DNA from: Oceanibaculum nanhaiense
GTDB lineage: Bacteria; Pseudomonadota; Alphaproteobacteria; Oceanibaculales; Oceanibaculaceae
Direction: 5' to 3'
Assembly (NCBI RefSeq): GCF_002148795.1
Contig: NZ_MPOB01000003.1
Coordinates: 186,001-250,000 of the forward strand
DNA: 64,000 bases
Each line of letters starts with the position of its first letter. Within the stretch, counting starts at the first letter, position 1. Of the stretch, positions 1 to 8,189 are shown piece by piece. The notes beneath the pieces are model-generated. The model saw only the letters and a program-made list of their open reading frames with translations, had not been told where the DNA came from and ran no database searches. The translations under genes and the position numbers were made by a program.

Positions 1-961
1 CTATCTCGACCTGTCCAGCGCCTCACGCCGCATCGCGGAGCAGCGCCTTGCCGCGCGCGGCCTGACCAACGTGACCTTCCTGAATGGCTCGTTGCTGGAT
101 TTGGCGGCAATGGGCCTCGGCGGCTTCGACTACATCGATTGCTGCGGCGTGCTGCACCATCTCCCCGACCCGGATGCCGGCCTCGTCAGTCTTGCCGGCG
201 CGCTGGCGCCCGGCGGCGGCATCGGGATCATGGTCTATGGCGAATATGGCCGCGCCGGCCTCTACCCGCTTCAGGCGGCCCTGCAGCAGCTGGCCGGCGA
301 CATGCCGCTGAAGGAGCAGGTGACGCTGGCGAAGAAGCTGCTGCCCGCCCTGCCCGTCACCAACGGCTTCCGCAACAACCGCTTCCTCGGCGATCACCAG
401 CGCGGCGATGCGGAGCTGGTCGATCTGCTGCTGCACCGTCAGGACCGCGCTTATACCGTGCCGCAACTGGCCACGCTGGTGGCGGGTGCGGGCCTGCACA
501 TCGCCAGCTTCATCGAGCCGCTGCGCTATGACCCCGGCTTGTACCTCACCGACCCGGCGCTGGCGAAGCGGGCGGCGTCGCTGCCAATGCTGGAACAGGC
601 AGCGCTGGCCGAGCGGCTGGCCGGCAATATGAAGCTGCACATCGCCTATCTGACCCACAAGACCGATACCGTGGCGGTGCCCGTGCCCGATGCGATCCCG
701 CTCTTCATCGAGTGGGAGGCGGAGACCATCGCCAGGGCGGTCCAGCAACAGGGCGGCATCAAAGGCGCGTTCGACGGGCTGCCGGTCACCCTGCCGCTGC
801 CGCGTCAGGCCCCCGCGATCCTGAAACTGATCGACGGCGCACGCACGCTGGACGCCATTCGTCAGCAGGCCGGCTTCGCCGACTGGGAAGGCTTCATCGC
901 AGTGTTCCGCCCCATCTGGCGGGCGCTGAACGGCATCAACCGGCTGGTGCTGCGGTTCTGA
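1..961 (+). CDS. SAM-dependent methyltransferase, 5' truncated by window edge
   Basis: The frame is open to the left edge of the window, so the start is outside it. The visible part begins near the end of motif I/II of a class I methyltransferase fold, continues into a motif resembling DYIDCCGVLHHLPDP (the beta-4 region with the usual HHLPDP signature), then LAPGGGIGIMVYGEYGR. The C-terminal half, from about position 500, has no methyltransferase motif and resembles the regulatory extension found in some family members. The substrate cannot be read from the sequence. Its position at the head of a pseudaminic acid and flagellin glycosylation cluster suggests methylation of a sugar or protein surface, but this is inference. 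A GTG at 71 is in frame but lies inside the conserved domain and is not the start. Confidence 0.8.
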   Translation, partial: YLDLSSASRRIAEQRLAARGLTNVTFLNGSLLDLAAMGLGGFDYIDCCGVLHHLPDPDAGLVSLAGALAPGGGIGIMVYGEYGRAGLYPLQAALQQLAGDMPLKEQVTLAKKLLPALPVTNGFRNNRFLGDHQRGDAELVDLLLHRQDRAYTVPQLATLVAGAGLHIASFIEPLRYDPGLYLTDPALAKRAASLPMLEQAALAERLAGNMKLHIAYLTHKTDTVAVPVPDAIPLFIEWEAETIARAVQQQGGIKGAFDGLPVTLPLPRQAPAILKLIDGARTLDAIRQQAGFADWEGFIAVFRPIWRALNGINRLVLRF

Positions 962-964
962 CCC

Positions 965-1108
965 CCCTCTCCCCTTGCGGGAGAGGGTTGCGCAGCCTTA
1001 TGAGCGAAGCGAATTAGGCGAAGCTGGGTGAGGGGTAATCCCACGGACCGAGCCGCCCCCTCACCCGGTTCGCTGACGCGCACCACCCTCTCCCGCAAAG
1101 GGAGAGGG
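965..1108. repeat. Composite palindromic intergenic repeat (three nested hairpins)
   Basis: Two identical outer hairpins have arms CCCTCTCCC / GGGAGAGGG at 965-987 and 1086-1108. Between them lies a third hairpin with perfect 10-bp arms GGGTGAGGGG (1026-1035) and CCCCTCACCC (1057-1066). The whole 144-bp unit is roughly symmetric, as expected of a REP/BIME-like intergenic element. It separates the convergent methyltransferase and formamidase genes and could also end transcription from both sides, although there is no clear T-run. No other copy is visible in this window. Confidence 0.8.
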
Positions 1109-1116
1109 TTTAGATT

Positions 1117-2064
1117 CTACTTCCCGCCATGCAGCGCTGCCTTCGGCAGCATGGCGTGGATGCCCTTATGCTGGTTCACCAGCTGGCTGACGCGCAGGTC
1201 GCAGGCCAGGCTGCACAGGGTATAGGCGTCCTCGCGGCTGAGATTGGACTTGGCGCAGATCAGCTCGATCATGCCGCGCAGCGCGATCTTCGCCGCCTCG
1301 TCCAGGTCCGGGTCGAGGCCGATGGTGATGTAATGTTTCGCGGTTTCCGCCTGCGGTAGCTTCAGGCTCATATCCTTGCGGACGATGAATTCGAAGGTGC
1401 CGCTGAGCGCGGTCTCGATGGCGGTGATGCAGACCTCGCCATCGCCCTGCACGGCATGGCCGTCGCCGCAGGAGAACAGCCCGCCCTCGTTGAACACCGG
1501 CAGATAGAGCGTGGCGCCGGGGCGCAGCTCCTTGATGTCGAGATTGCCGCCCATGGCGCGCGGGATGATCGAGGTCTGCGCGCCCCAGCCCGGGGGCGGT
1601 GCTACGCCCATCACACCGAAGAACGGGTCGAGCGGCAGATCCACGCCCCAGGGCAGCTTCGCCACCATCTTCTCGAGATCCATGCGGATATGCAGCAGCC
1701 GCGTATCCGGGAACTCGTCCGGCAGCGTGCCGCCCAGCGGCCGGATGATGTTCCAGCCCCAATCGTCGCGCAGCTTCACGTCGATGATGCGCACTTCCAG
1801 CACGTCGCCGGGCATCGCCCCCTTCACCGCCACCGGACCGGTGAGGATATGGCCGGGCAGCAGGCGCGGCGATTTCGCGTGGATTTCCTTCAGTTCCGGG
1901 CGGACGACGATGCCCTCGCCCTGCGTCACCTCCGGCGCGCCGGAAACGGTGTGGATGGTCACCCGGTCGCCCGATTCCACTTCCAGTACCGGCGGGATCT
2001 TCGCGTCGAAGGCGCCCCAATGGCAGGTTTCGGGGCTGGAAGATAGCGTATGGTGCTTGGACAT
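1117..2064 (-). CDS. Acetamidase/formamidase family protein
   Basis: A 315-residue protein of the FmdA/AmdA family, which hydrolyses short-chain amides such as formamide or acetamide to ammonia and the acid in the cytoplasm. Family signatures include WGAFDAKIPPVLEVESGD near the N-terminus, DVLEVRIIDVKLRDDWGWN around residue 100, and the diagnostic GDGHAVQGDGEVCITAIE block around residue 205. Length is normal for the family. The ATG at 2064 begins MSKHHTL. It is transcribed against its neighbours and does not belong functionally to the sugar cluster around it. Substrate is unassigned. Formamide would give formate, which would fit the formate dehydrogenase at 25-35 kb, but that link is only suggestive. 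Confidence 0.9.
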   Translation of the reverse strand: MSKHHTLSSSPETCHWGAFDAKIPPVLEVESGDRVTIHTVSGAPEVTQGEGIVVRPELKEIHAKSPRLLPGHILTGPVAVKGAMPGDVLEVRIIDVKLRDDWGWNIIRPLGGTLPDEFPDTRLLHIRMDLEKMVAKLPWGVDLPLDPFFGVMGVAPPPGWGAQTSIIPRAMGGNLDIKELRPGATLYLPVFNEGGLFSCGDGHAVQGDGEVCITAIETALSGTFEFIVRKDMSLKLPQAETAKHYITIGLDPDLDEAAKIALRGMIELICAKSNLSREDAYTLCSLACDLRVSQLVNQHKGIHAMLPKAALHGGK

Positions 2065-2256
2065 GGGAACCCGCGTGTCTTTCGGAAGGAAGCGGCATTT
2101 GAACAGAGGGAGCGGATAGCCGCCACCTCTTTCCGATGTCCCCGACGTCTTGAGAAGCGGCGCATATCAGCTTCACCATCGGGTCGATGGCGCATTGCCG
2201 CGCCCTTGCCTACACTCAGCTCCATAAACCGAAACACCATCAAGGAAAGACCGAAC

Positions 2257-3021
2257 ATGGATCTGGGATTGAAGGGCAAGAAGGCCGTCATCACCGGCGG
2301 CACGCGCGGTATCGGCCGGGCCATCGTCGATATTCTGGCCGCCGAGGGCTGCGACGTCGCCTTCTGCGCGCGCAAGGAGGATGAGGTGAAGGCGACCGAG
2401 CAGGCGGTATCGGCAACCGGTGCCAAGGCCTATGGCGGCATCGCCGATGTCGGCGACGGCGAGAGCATCCGCGGCTTCATCGCCGATGCGGCGGCGAAGC
2501 TGGGCGGTATCGATATCCTTATCGCCAATGTCAGCGCCATGGGCGGCGGTAATGAGGAGAGCGCCTGGCGCGCCAGTGTCGAGGTGGACATTATGGGCAC
2601 CATGCGCACGGTGGAGGCCGCCCTGCCCTTCCTGGAAAAGGCCGGCAACGGCGCCATCGTCGCCATCTCCAGCGTGTCGGGCATCGAGATTTCCGCCGAT
2701 ACCGTGCGCTCCTACAACACGGTGAAGGCGGCGGTCATCGCCTATATGTCAAACCTTGCCAAGGCGCATGCCGGCAAGGGCATCCGCGCCAACACCGTCT
2801 CCCCCGGCACGATCTATTTCGAGGGCGGCGTGTGGGGCCGCACCAAGATCAACGATCCGGCGCGCTACGAGCATTTCCTGAAGAAGAACCGCGCCGGCCG
2901 CATGGGCACGCCGGAGGAGGTCGCCCGCGCCGCCGTGTTCCTGGCCAGCCCGGCCGCCAGCTTCGTCTCCGGCACCAATCTGGTTGTGGACGGCGCCTAC
3001 ACCAACCGCATCCAGTTCTGA
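2257..3021 (+). CDS. SDR family oxidoreductase
   Basis: A 254-residue classical short-chain dehydrogenase/reductase. The Rossmann motif TGGTRGIG is at residues 13-20 for NAD(P) binding, an NVSA variant of the NNAG motif is at 91-94, the catalytic Ser is at 139, and the YxxxK pair is Tyr153/Lys157 (SYNTVK). The C-terminus has the usual SPGTIYFEGG and SGTNLVVDGAY elements. The frame is open further upstream, but the ATG at 2257 has a good AAGGAAAG ribosome binding site and begins exactly at the conserved N-terminus. The substrate is unknown. It is upstream of pseF by 90 bp and may share a transcript, but no step of pseudaminic acid synthesis requires it. Confidence 0.9.
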   Translation: MDLGLKGKKAVITGGTRGIGRAIVDILAAEGCDVAFCARKEDEVKATEQAVSATGAKAYGGIADVGDGESIRGFIADAAAKLGGIDILIANVSAMGGGNEESAWRASVEVDIMGTMRTVEAALPFLEKAGNGAIVAISSVSGIEISADTVRSYNTVKAAVIAYMSNLAKAHAGKGIRANTVSPGTIYFEGGVWGRTKINDPARYEHFLKKNRAGRMGTPEEVARAAVFLASPAASFVSGTNLVVDGAYTNRIQF

Positions 3022-3111
3022 TCGCCCCAGTTCCTATACGGCCTTGCATCCGCGCCCCGCTTCCGTTGAGGATGGGGCGCGGTAACAGGTGATACGGAAC
3101 GGATAGTGACA

Positions 3112-3807
3112 ATGAAGGTGGCGGTGATCCCGGCGCGGGGCGGCAGCAAGCGTATCCCGCGCAAGAACATCAAGGATTTCTGCGGCCGCCCGATGATCGC
3201 CTGGAGCATCATCGCGGCGCAGAAATCCGGCCTGTTCGACCATATCATCGTCTCCACCGAGGATGCCGAGATCGCGCAGGTGGCGCGCGAATGGCGGGCG
3301 GAAGCGCCGTTCACGCGCCCGGCCGACCTCGCCGACGACCATACCGGCACCACGCCAGTGGTCGCCCATGCGGTGGACTGGATGCAGGCGCAGGGCTGGG
3401 ACCTGGAGGCGGTGTGCTGCCTCTACCCCGCCTCCCCCTTCATCCATGCAGAGGATGTCCGCAAAGGGCTGGAGCTGCTGCAATCGGGCGGCTGGGCCTA
3501 TGCCTTTACCGTCACCGATTTTCCCGCCCCCATCTTCCGCTCCTTCCGGCAATTGCCCGAGGGCGGGGTGGAGATGTTCTTCCCCGAACATGCCCTCACC
3601 CGATCCCAGGACCTGCCGGAGGCGCTGCATGACGCGGCGCAGTTCTACTGGGGCACGCCGGAGGCATGGCGATCCGGCAAGCCGATGTTCGCGCCACACA
3701 CCATTCCGCTGCGCATTCCGCGCTGGCGCGTGCAGGATATCGACACCGAGGATGACTGGGTCCGCGCCACCCACCTCTTCCGATTGCTGGAACTGCACAA
3801 GGGCTGA
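3112..3807 (+). CDS. pseF: Pseudaminic acid cytidylyltransferase (PseF)
   Basis: A 231-residue CMP-nonulosonate synthetase. It activates pseudaminic acid with CTP to give CMP-pseudaminic acid, the donor used by flagellin glycosyltransferases in the cytoplasm. The N-terminus MKVAVIPARGGSKRIPRKNI carries the CTP-binding ARGGSKR loop of the acylneuraminate cytidylyltransferase family, and the C-terminus has the QDIDTEDDW motif typical of PseF/NeuA. The motif FYWGTPEAW in the third quarter is more like PseF than NeuA. A GTG at 3106 is possible, but the ATG at 3112 matches the family start. The next gene follows after 6 bp. The presence of pseB, pseC and pseI nearby supports pseudaminic rather than sialic or legionaminic acid. 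Confidence 0.88.
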   Translation: MKVAVIPARGGSKRIPRKNIKDFCGRPMIAWSIIAAQKSGLFDHIIVSTEDAEIAQVAREWRAEAPFTRPADLADDHTGTTPVVAHAVDWMQAQGWDLEAVCCLYPASPFIHAEDVRKGLELLQSGGWAYAFTVTDFPAPIFRSFRQLPEGGVEMFFPEHALTRSQDLPEALHDAAQFYWGTPEAWRSGKPMFAPHTIPLRIPRWRVQDIDTEDDWVRATHLFRLLELHKG

Positions 3808-3813
3808 CCGGGC

Positions 3814-4701
3814 ATGACGATCAACGATTCCCGCCTCAAGCGCCATCTGCTGGGCTTTCTCCAGGCGGACCCGATGCCAACCGCCCAGGAGCTGAGCGAT
3901 TATTACGCCAGCTATTACCAGCAGGAGCGCAGCAACTACCGGAAATCCTACACAGCGCAAGAGCACGCCTTCTTCGACGCCAAGCTCGCCCAGCGAGCGG
4001 CCCTGGCGGAGAAGCTGCGCGGCACGGGTACGCCCGGCCGGTTCCTCGATGTCGGCTGCGGCGAGGGTTTCGCGCTGGCCTGGTTCAGGCGCGCGGGCTG
4101 GCACGTCGAGGGGATCGACCACAGCCTGGCCGGCATCAAGGCGATGAATCCCGATCTGGCGGACGCCGTCACCGCCGGCGACCTGTTCGGACTGCTGGAT
4201 ACGCGCATCGGTGCCAGCGAAAAATACGACCTCGTCTGGCTGACCAACGTGCTGGAACATGTCATCGATCCGGTCGGCCTGCTGGAAAGGCTGCGCCGGC
4301 TGGTCGCCCCCGGCGGCGTGCTGGCGGTCACCGTGCCGAACGATGGTTCCGCCTATCAGGAAAAGCTGCTGGCCGATGGCCATATTCCGGAGCGGTTCTG
4401 GATCGCGCTGCCCGACCATCTGGCCTATTTCACGCGCGACAGCCTGCGCGCCATCGCCGGGGCAACCGGCTGGGACTGCCAGGAGATCATCGGCGACTTC
4501 CCCATCGACCTGTTCCTGATGCATGACGGTTCCAACTATGTACGCGACCGCGCGCAGGGCGCTTCGGCGCACCGTGCCCGCGTGGAGATGGAACTGCTGT
4601 TGGCCGAACAATCCGCCGAGGCGGTGAACCGCTTCTATGCCGCGCTGGCAGAGGTCGGGCTGGGCCGCAACATTACCGCCTTCCTGACGCCGCACGACTG
4701 A
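3814..4701 (+). CDS. Class I SAM-dependent methyltransferase
   Basis: A 295-residue methyltransferase of the Methyltransf_11/23 type. Motif I is FLDVGCGEGFALAWF at about residues 77-91, followed by the acidic residue of motif II in VEGID; the LTNVLEHVIDPVGLLERL block is the usual post-motif region. About 70 residues precede the fold, with a Tyr-rich stretch (SDYYASYYQQ). It follows pseF by 6 bp and precedes the acetyltransferase gene by 5 bp, so it is very likely co-transcribed with them. A role in methylating a nonulosonic acid or other surface sugar is plausible from context only. Similar genes also methylate lipopolysaccharide sugars. Confidence 0.85.
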   Translation: MTINDSRLKRHLLGFLQADPMPTAQELSDYYASYYQQERSNYRKSYTAQEHAFFDAKLAQRAALAEKLRGTGTPGRFLDVGCGEGFALAWFRRAGWHVEGIDHSLAGIKAMNPDLADAVTAGDLFGLLDTRIGASEKYDLVWLTNVLEHVIDPVGLLERLRRLVAPGGVLAVTVPNDGSAYQEKLLADGHIPERFWIALPDHLAYFTRDSLRAIAGATGWDCQEIIGDFPIDLFLMHDGSNYVRDRAQGASAHRARVEMELLLAEQSAEAVNRFYAALAEVGLGRNITAFLTPHD

Positions 4702-4706
4702 TTCAG

Positions 4707-5303
4707 ATGCAAAGCCCACCCGCCACCTATGCCTGCATGCCGCATCCGGTGCTGGAAGCCGGCAGCCTGTCGGTACGCGCGGTGCAGAAGACGGAGATCG
4801 AGGCGATACGGCAGTGGCGCAATGCGCAGATCGATGTGCTGCGCCAGGCGGAACCGATCACGCCCGAGCAGCAGGAAGCCTATTTCGCCACGCATATCTG
4901 GCCGCAATTCAGCAAAGCCCGGCCGGATACCATCCTGGTCAGCTACCGGGAAGAGGACCGGCTGATCGGCTATGGCGGGCTGGTGCATGTCGCCTGGGCG
5001 CACCGGCGGGCCGAAGTCTCCTTCCTGCTCGACCCGGTTCATATCGGGGACGACAAGGTCGTTGCCCGCTATTTCAGTGCCTTCCTTGGGCTGATGAAAA
5101 GGCTGGCCTTTGCCGATCTCGGGCTCAACCGGCTGTGTACCGAGACCTACGCGATCCGTCCGAACTACGTCGCCATGCTGGAAGAAAACAGGTTCCGGCG
5201 GGAAGGCGTGCTGCGCCAGCATGTATGGATTGATGGACAGCCGGTCGATTCGATCCTGCATGGCTGCCTCGCCGAAAACGGCGAACATCCTGGCAATGGA
5301 TGA
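4707..5303 (+). CDS. GNAT family N-acetyltransferase, candidate PseH
   Basis: A 198-residue acetyltransferase of the GNAT/RimJ-like type. Visible elements are SVRAVQKTEIEAIRQWRNAQ at the N-terminus, the central LIGYGGLVHVAWAHRRAEVSFLL beta-strand region, and LGLNRLCTETYAIRPNYVAMLEENRFRREG near the C-terminus, which is the acetyl-CoA binding and substrate loop arrangement of PseH/FlmH-like enzymes. PseH acetylates the 4-amino group of UDP-4-amino-4,6-dideoxy-AltNAc. The neighbouring pseF, pseI, pseC and pseB make this the best candidate for that step. It overlaps the next gene by 8 bp, implying translational coupling. Assignment as PseH is inferred from context and fold, not proven. Confidence 0.75.
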   Translation: MQSPPATYACMPHPVLEAGSLSVRAVQKTEIEAIRQWRNAQIDVLRQAEPITPEQQEAYFATHIWPQFSKARPDTILVSYREEDRLIGYGGLVHVAWAHRRAEVSFLLDPVHIGDDKVVARYFSAFLGLMKRLAFADLGLNRLCTETYAIRPNYVAMLEENRFRREGVLRQHVWIDGQPVDSILHGCLAENGEHPGNG

Positions 5304-6273
5304 ACGCATGAATGGCAAGCGCCATCTGCTGGTGACCAGCGCCGCGCGCAAGATACCGCTGCTGCGTGCGGCCATCGCGGCGGCGCGCAAGCTGTCGCCC
5401 GAGATGCAGGTGCTGGCCGGCGACATCGACCCGGATGCACCGGCGCAGTATGCCGCCGACGCTTTCTGGGCCATGCCGCGCACAGACGATACGGCGCTGG
5501 ACGCGCTCATCGCCGGCTGCAGAGAACGTGGCATCGGCTTCGTGCTGCCGACCCGCGATAGCGAGCTGGCTTTCTGGGCACGGCACAAGGCACGCTTCGC
5601 CCGCGAAGGAATCGCCGTGCTGGTCTCGCCGGAGGAGAGCGTGACGCGCTGTCTCGACAAGCTGGCGTTCGCACGCTTCGGACAGGAACGCGGCCGGCCC
5701 TTCATCCCGGCCTATGAGGGGCTGGAGGATGCCGGCCCACCTCCCTATGCGGTGAAGGAACGGTTCGGCGCCGGTTCCCGCGCCATCGGCCTGAAGCTCG
5801 ACGCAGCATCCGCACGGGAGCATGCCAAAAGGCTGACCGCGCCGATCTTCCAGCCCTTCATCGAAGGCACGGAAATCAGCGTCGATGCCTGGCTGGACCA
5901 AGATTACCGCTTGAAGGGGCTGGTGCTGCGCCGGCGTGATCGGGTGGTGGACGGCGAATCGCAGGTCACGACGACATTCCGCGACGCCGCTATCGAGGAA
6001 GCCGCCCGGACGGCGCTGGAGGCGTTGCAGCTTTGCGGGCCGGTGGTCATGCAGATATTGATCGACAGGGCCGGCCAGCCGCACATCATCGAATGCAACA
6101 GCCGGTTCGGCGGCGCCTCCACCGCCGGCATCGCCGCCGGGCTGGACTCGCTGTACTGGAGCCTGGCGGAGGTGGCCGGCCACGACGTCGCCGCCCTGCC
6201 TTTCGCCCGCATTTCCGGCGAGGTGCGGCAGGTGCGGCTGCCCGCCGACACACATTTCATTCTGCCCGAATGA
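5296..6273 (+). CDS. ATP-grasp domain protein, probable amide/peptide ligase
   Basis: A 325-residue ATP-grasp enzyme. The N-terminus (LLVTSAARKIPLLRAAIAAAR) is a pre-ATP-grasp Rossmann-like domain. The core shows VKERFGAGSRAIG with the ATP-binding Lys and Gly-rich loop, QPFIEGTEISVDAW, and IIECNSRFGG, whose Glu and Asn bind Mg-ATP as in carbamoyl-phosphate synthase and PylC-like proteins. Such enzymes join a carboxylate to an amine or thiol through an acylphosphate. The open frame extends upstream inside the previous gene, but ATG 5296 overlaps the acetyltransferase stop by 8 bp; ATG 5308 is an alternative. The next gene overlaps by ATGA. The substrate is unknown; an amide modification of a nonulosonic acid is an attractive guess. 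Confidence 0.82.
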   Translation: MDERMNGKRHLLVTSAARKIPLLRAAIAAARKLSPEMQVLAGDIDPDAPAQYAADAFWAMPRTDDTALDALIAGCRERGIGFVLPTRDSELAFWARHKARFAREGIAVLVSPEESVTRCLDKLAFARFGQERGRPFIPAYEGLEDAGPPPYAVKERFGAGSRAIGLKLDAASAREHAKRLTAPIFQPFIEGTEISVDAWLDQDYRLKGLVLRRRDRVVDGESQVTTTFRDAAIEEAARTALEALQLCGPVVMQILIDRAGQPHIIECNSRFGGASTAGIAAGLDSLYWSLAEVAGHDVAALPFARISGEVRQVRLPADTHFILPE

Positions 6274-6941
6274 TTCTCGTCTTCGATCTGGACGACACGC
6301 TTTACGACGAAAGCCGTTTCGTCGAGAGCGGCTTCCGCGCCGTCGCCGGCTTCGGCCATGACCGCTTCGGCTGGGACGAACAGGAGTCGCTGGCGCAGAT
6401 GCGGGAAACGCTGGCGCGCGAGGGGCGTGGTGCGGTGTTCGACCGCTGGCTGGCGGCGCATGGGCGGCACGGCAAGGGGCTGGTCGCGGCCTGTGTGAGA
6501 ACCTACCGCCATCACAAGCCGGCGCTGTCGCTGTTCCCGGCGGCGGCTTCGCTGCTGCCGAAGCTTTCCGCCCGTCCGCTCTATCTCGTCACTGACGGGC
6601 ACAAGATCGTGCAGGCGAACAAGTTGGAAGCGCTGGGCATCGCGCCGCTGTTCCGCAAATGCTTCATCACCCATCGCTATGGCGTGCGGCACGCCAAGCC
6701 ATCGCCCTATTGCTTCGAGCTGATCCGGCGGCGGGAAAAGGCGGACTGGCGGCAGATCGCCTATATCGCCGATGACCCATCCAAGGATTTCGTCGGGCTG
6801 AACCCGCTGGGGGCGCAGACCGTGCGCGTACTGACAGGCCGGCACCGGCATGTCGCCGCGAAGCCGGGCTATGAGGCCCGCCACACTATCCCCGACCTGT
6901 CTTTCTTCCCGGCCCTGCTGGCGGAGATGGAAAGGGGCTAA
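6270..6941 (+). CDS. HAD superfamily hydrolase
   Basis: A 223-residue haloacid-dehalogenase-superfamily phosphatase. Motif I is FDLDDTLYDE at residues 5-14 with the Asp nucleophile and acid, motif II is the Thr of YLVTDGH, motif III is the Lys in HAKPSPY, and motif IV is IADDPSKDF. It starts at an ATG that overlaps the ATP-grasp stop by 4 bp, so the acetyltransferase, ATP-grasp and HAD genes form one overlapping cassette. The HAD would remove a phosphate from a sugar or acylphosphate-derived intermediate. The canonical pseudaminic acid route has no phosphatase step, which makes its role here open. It ends 10 bp before the convergent pseI. Confidence 0.85.
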   Translation: MILVFDLDDTLYDESRFVESGFRAVAGFGHDRFGWDEQESLAQMRETLAREGRGAVFDRWLAAHGRHGKGLVAACVRTYRHHKPALSLFPAAASLLPKLSARPLYLVTDGHKIVQANKLEALGIAPLFRKCFITHRYGVRHAKPSPYCFELIRRREKADWRQIAYIADDPSKDFVGLNPLGAQTVRVLTGRHRHVAAKPGYEARHTIPDLSFFPALLAEMERG

Positions 6942-6951
6942 AGCCCCCTGG

Positions 6952-8019
6952 TTAGGCCCCGGGCACGCCGCCTTCCACCATATCGGCCTTGAAGGCCTCG
7001 CCGCGCTTCAGGTCGCGCGACGCCTTGCGGCCCAGCACAGCATCGAGATATTTCGGCAGAAGCCCGTGCGCCGGGCGGATGGAACGCACCGAGGCCTCGG
7101 TGATCGTCTCGCCCTTCTTCAAATCCGCCACGACATAGAGCGAGCGGCGGAACCGTAATGAGTCCCGTTCCGCCTCGGTCGGCCCATAGACGGGCGTTCC
7201 CAGGGCGGCCTGCGCCGCGCGCGTGTCGGCCACCAGCGTTGCCAGCTCCGCCGGCTCCAGCGAGAAGGCGCTGTCCACGCCGCCATCGGCGCGGGCCAGC
7301 GTGAAGTGCTTCTCGATCAACGCCGCGCCAAGCCCGATTGCAACGGTGGAGGCCAGCGTGCCCATCGAATGGTCGGACAGGCCGACCACCGTGCCCAGCC
7401 GTTCGGCGAGGTCGGGAATGTTTGACAAATTGGCCCGTTCGATCGGCGTCGGGTAGGCGCTGATGCAGTGCAGGATGGCGATCTCCTTCGCCCCGGCATC
7501 GCGCGCGGCGGCCACCGCTTCTTCGATCTCTGCAAAGGTTGCCATGCCGGTGGACAGGATCAGCGGCTTGCCGGTCCGGGCCACGAGCCGGATCAGCGGG
7601 ATATCGACGATCTCCGACGAGGCGATCTTGTAAACGGGCGCATCCAGCGATTCGAGCAGCTCGACCGCCGTCGGATCGAACGGGGCGGAGAAGATGGTGA
7701 TGCCGATCTCCCGCGCGTGGCGGAACAGCGGTTCGTGCCATTCCCACGGCGTATGTGCGTCCCGGTACAGGTCGTACAGGCGCTGGCCCTCCCAAAGACC
7801 CTTGCCGACGCGGAAATCCGGACCGTCATGGTCGATGGTGATGGTGTCGGCGCGGTAGGTCTGCAGCTTCACCGAGTCGGCGCCGGCCGCCTTCGCCGCG
7901 TCCAGGATGGCGAGCGCGCGCTCGATTTCGCCATTATGGTTGCCCGACATCTCCGCCACGATATAGGGCGGATGACCCGGCCCGACCGGCCGGCCATCAA
8001 TGGTCATCATGGGAGGCAT
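6952..8019 (-). CDS. pseI: Pseudaminic acid synthase (PseI)
   Basis: A 355-residue NeuB-family synthase that condenses 2,4-diacetamido-2,4,6-trideoxy-altrose with phosphoenolpyruvate to give pseudaminic acid. The TIM-barrel begins with YIVAEMSGNHNGEIERAL and contains SVKLQTYRADT, IFSAPFDPTAVELLE, YKIASSEI, LILSTGMA and ILHCISAYPTP, all family signatures. A C-terminal SAF (antifreeze-like) domain begins near RSLYVVADLKKGE. The frame is open further upstream, but ATG 8019 has a clear GGAAAGG site and matches the family start MxxMTIDGR. It faces the HAD gene and is divergent from the methyltransferase at 8190. Distinguishing PseI from NeuB or LegI rests partly on the neighbouring pseB, pseC and pseF. 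Confidence 0.9.
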   Translation of the reverse strand: MPPMMTIDGRPVGPGHPPYIVAEMSGNHNGEIERALAILDAAKAAGADSVKLQTYRADTITIDHDGPDFRVGKGLWEGQRLYDLYRDAHTPWEWHEPLFRHAREIGITIFSAPFDPTAVELLESLDAPVYKIASSEIVDIPLIRLVARTGKPLILSTGMATFAEIEEAVAAARDAGAKEIAILHCISAYPTPIERANLSNIPDLAERLGTVVGLSDHSMGTLASTVAIGLGAALIEKHFTLARADGGVDSAFSLEPAELATLVADTRAAQAALGTPVYGPTEAERDSLRFRRSLYVVADLKKGETITEASVRSIRPAHGLLPKYLDAVLGRKASRDLKRGEAFKADMVEGGVPGA

Positions 8020-8189
8020 GGCCGCACCTTTCCGCCTGTGCCGGATGCGACGCCGAAACTGCGCGTTCCCCCTGCACAGCGGCCGCATCTTGTGGTCTAT
8101 TAGGGGTTGGCCCCATGATATACGAAAAGCGGGGGCGCGCCACCGCATGTTGTCGTGACGTGCCGCAGGATCAGCGAAGGAACCGAAGC

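Noticed and set aside
3034-4719. 561-codon antisense frame opposite pseF and the methyltransferase
   Set aside because: Composition typical of reverse-strand frames in GC-rich DNA; the + strand genes carry clear catalytic motifs.
8020-8148. Extended N-terminus for PseI
   Set aside because: ATG 8019 has a good GGAAAGG site; the extension has no family similarity.
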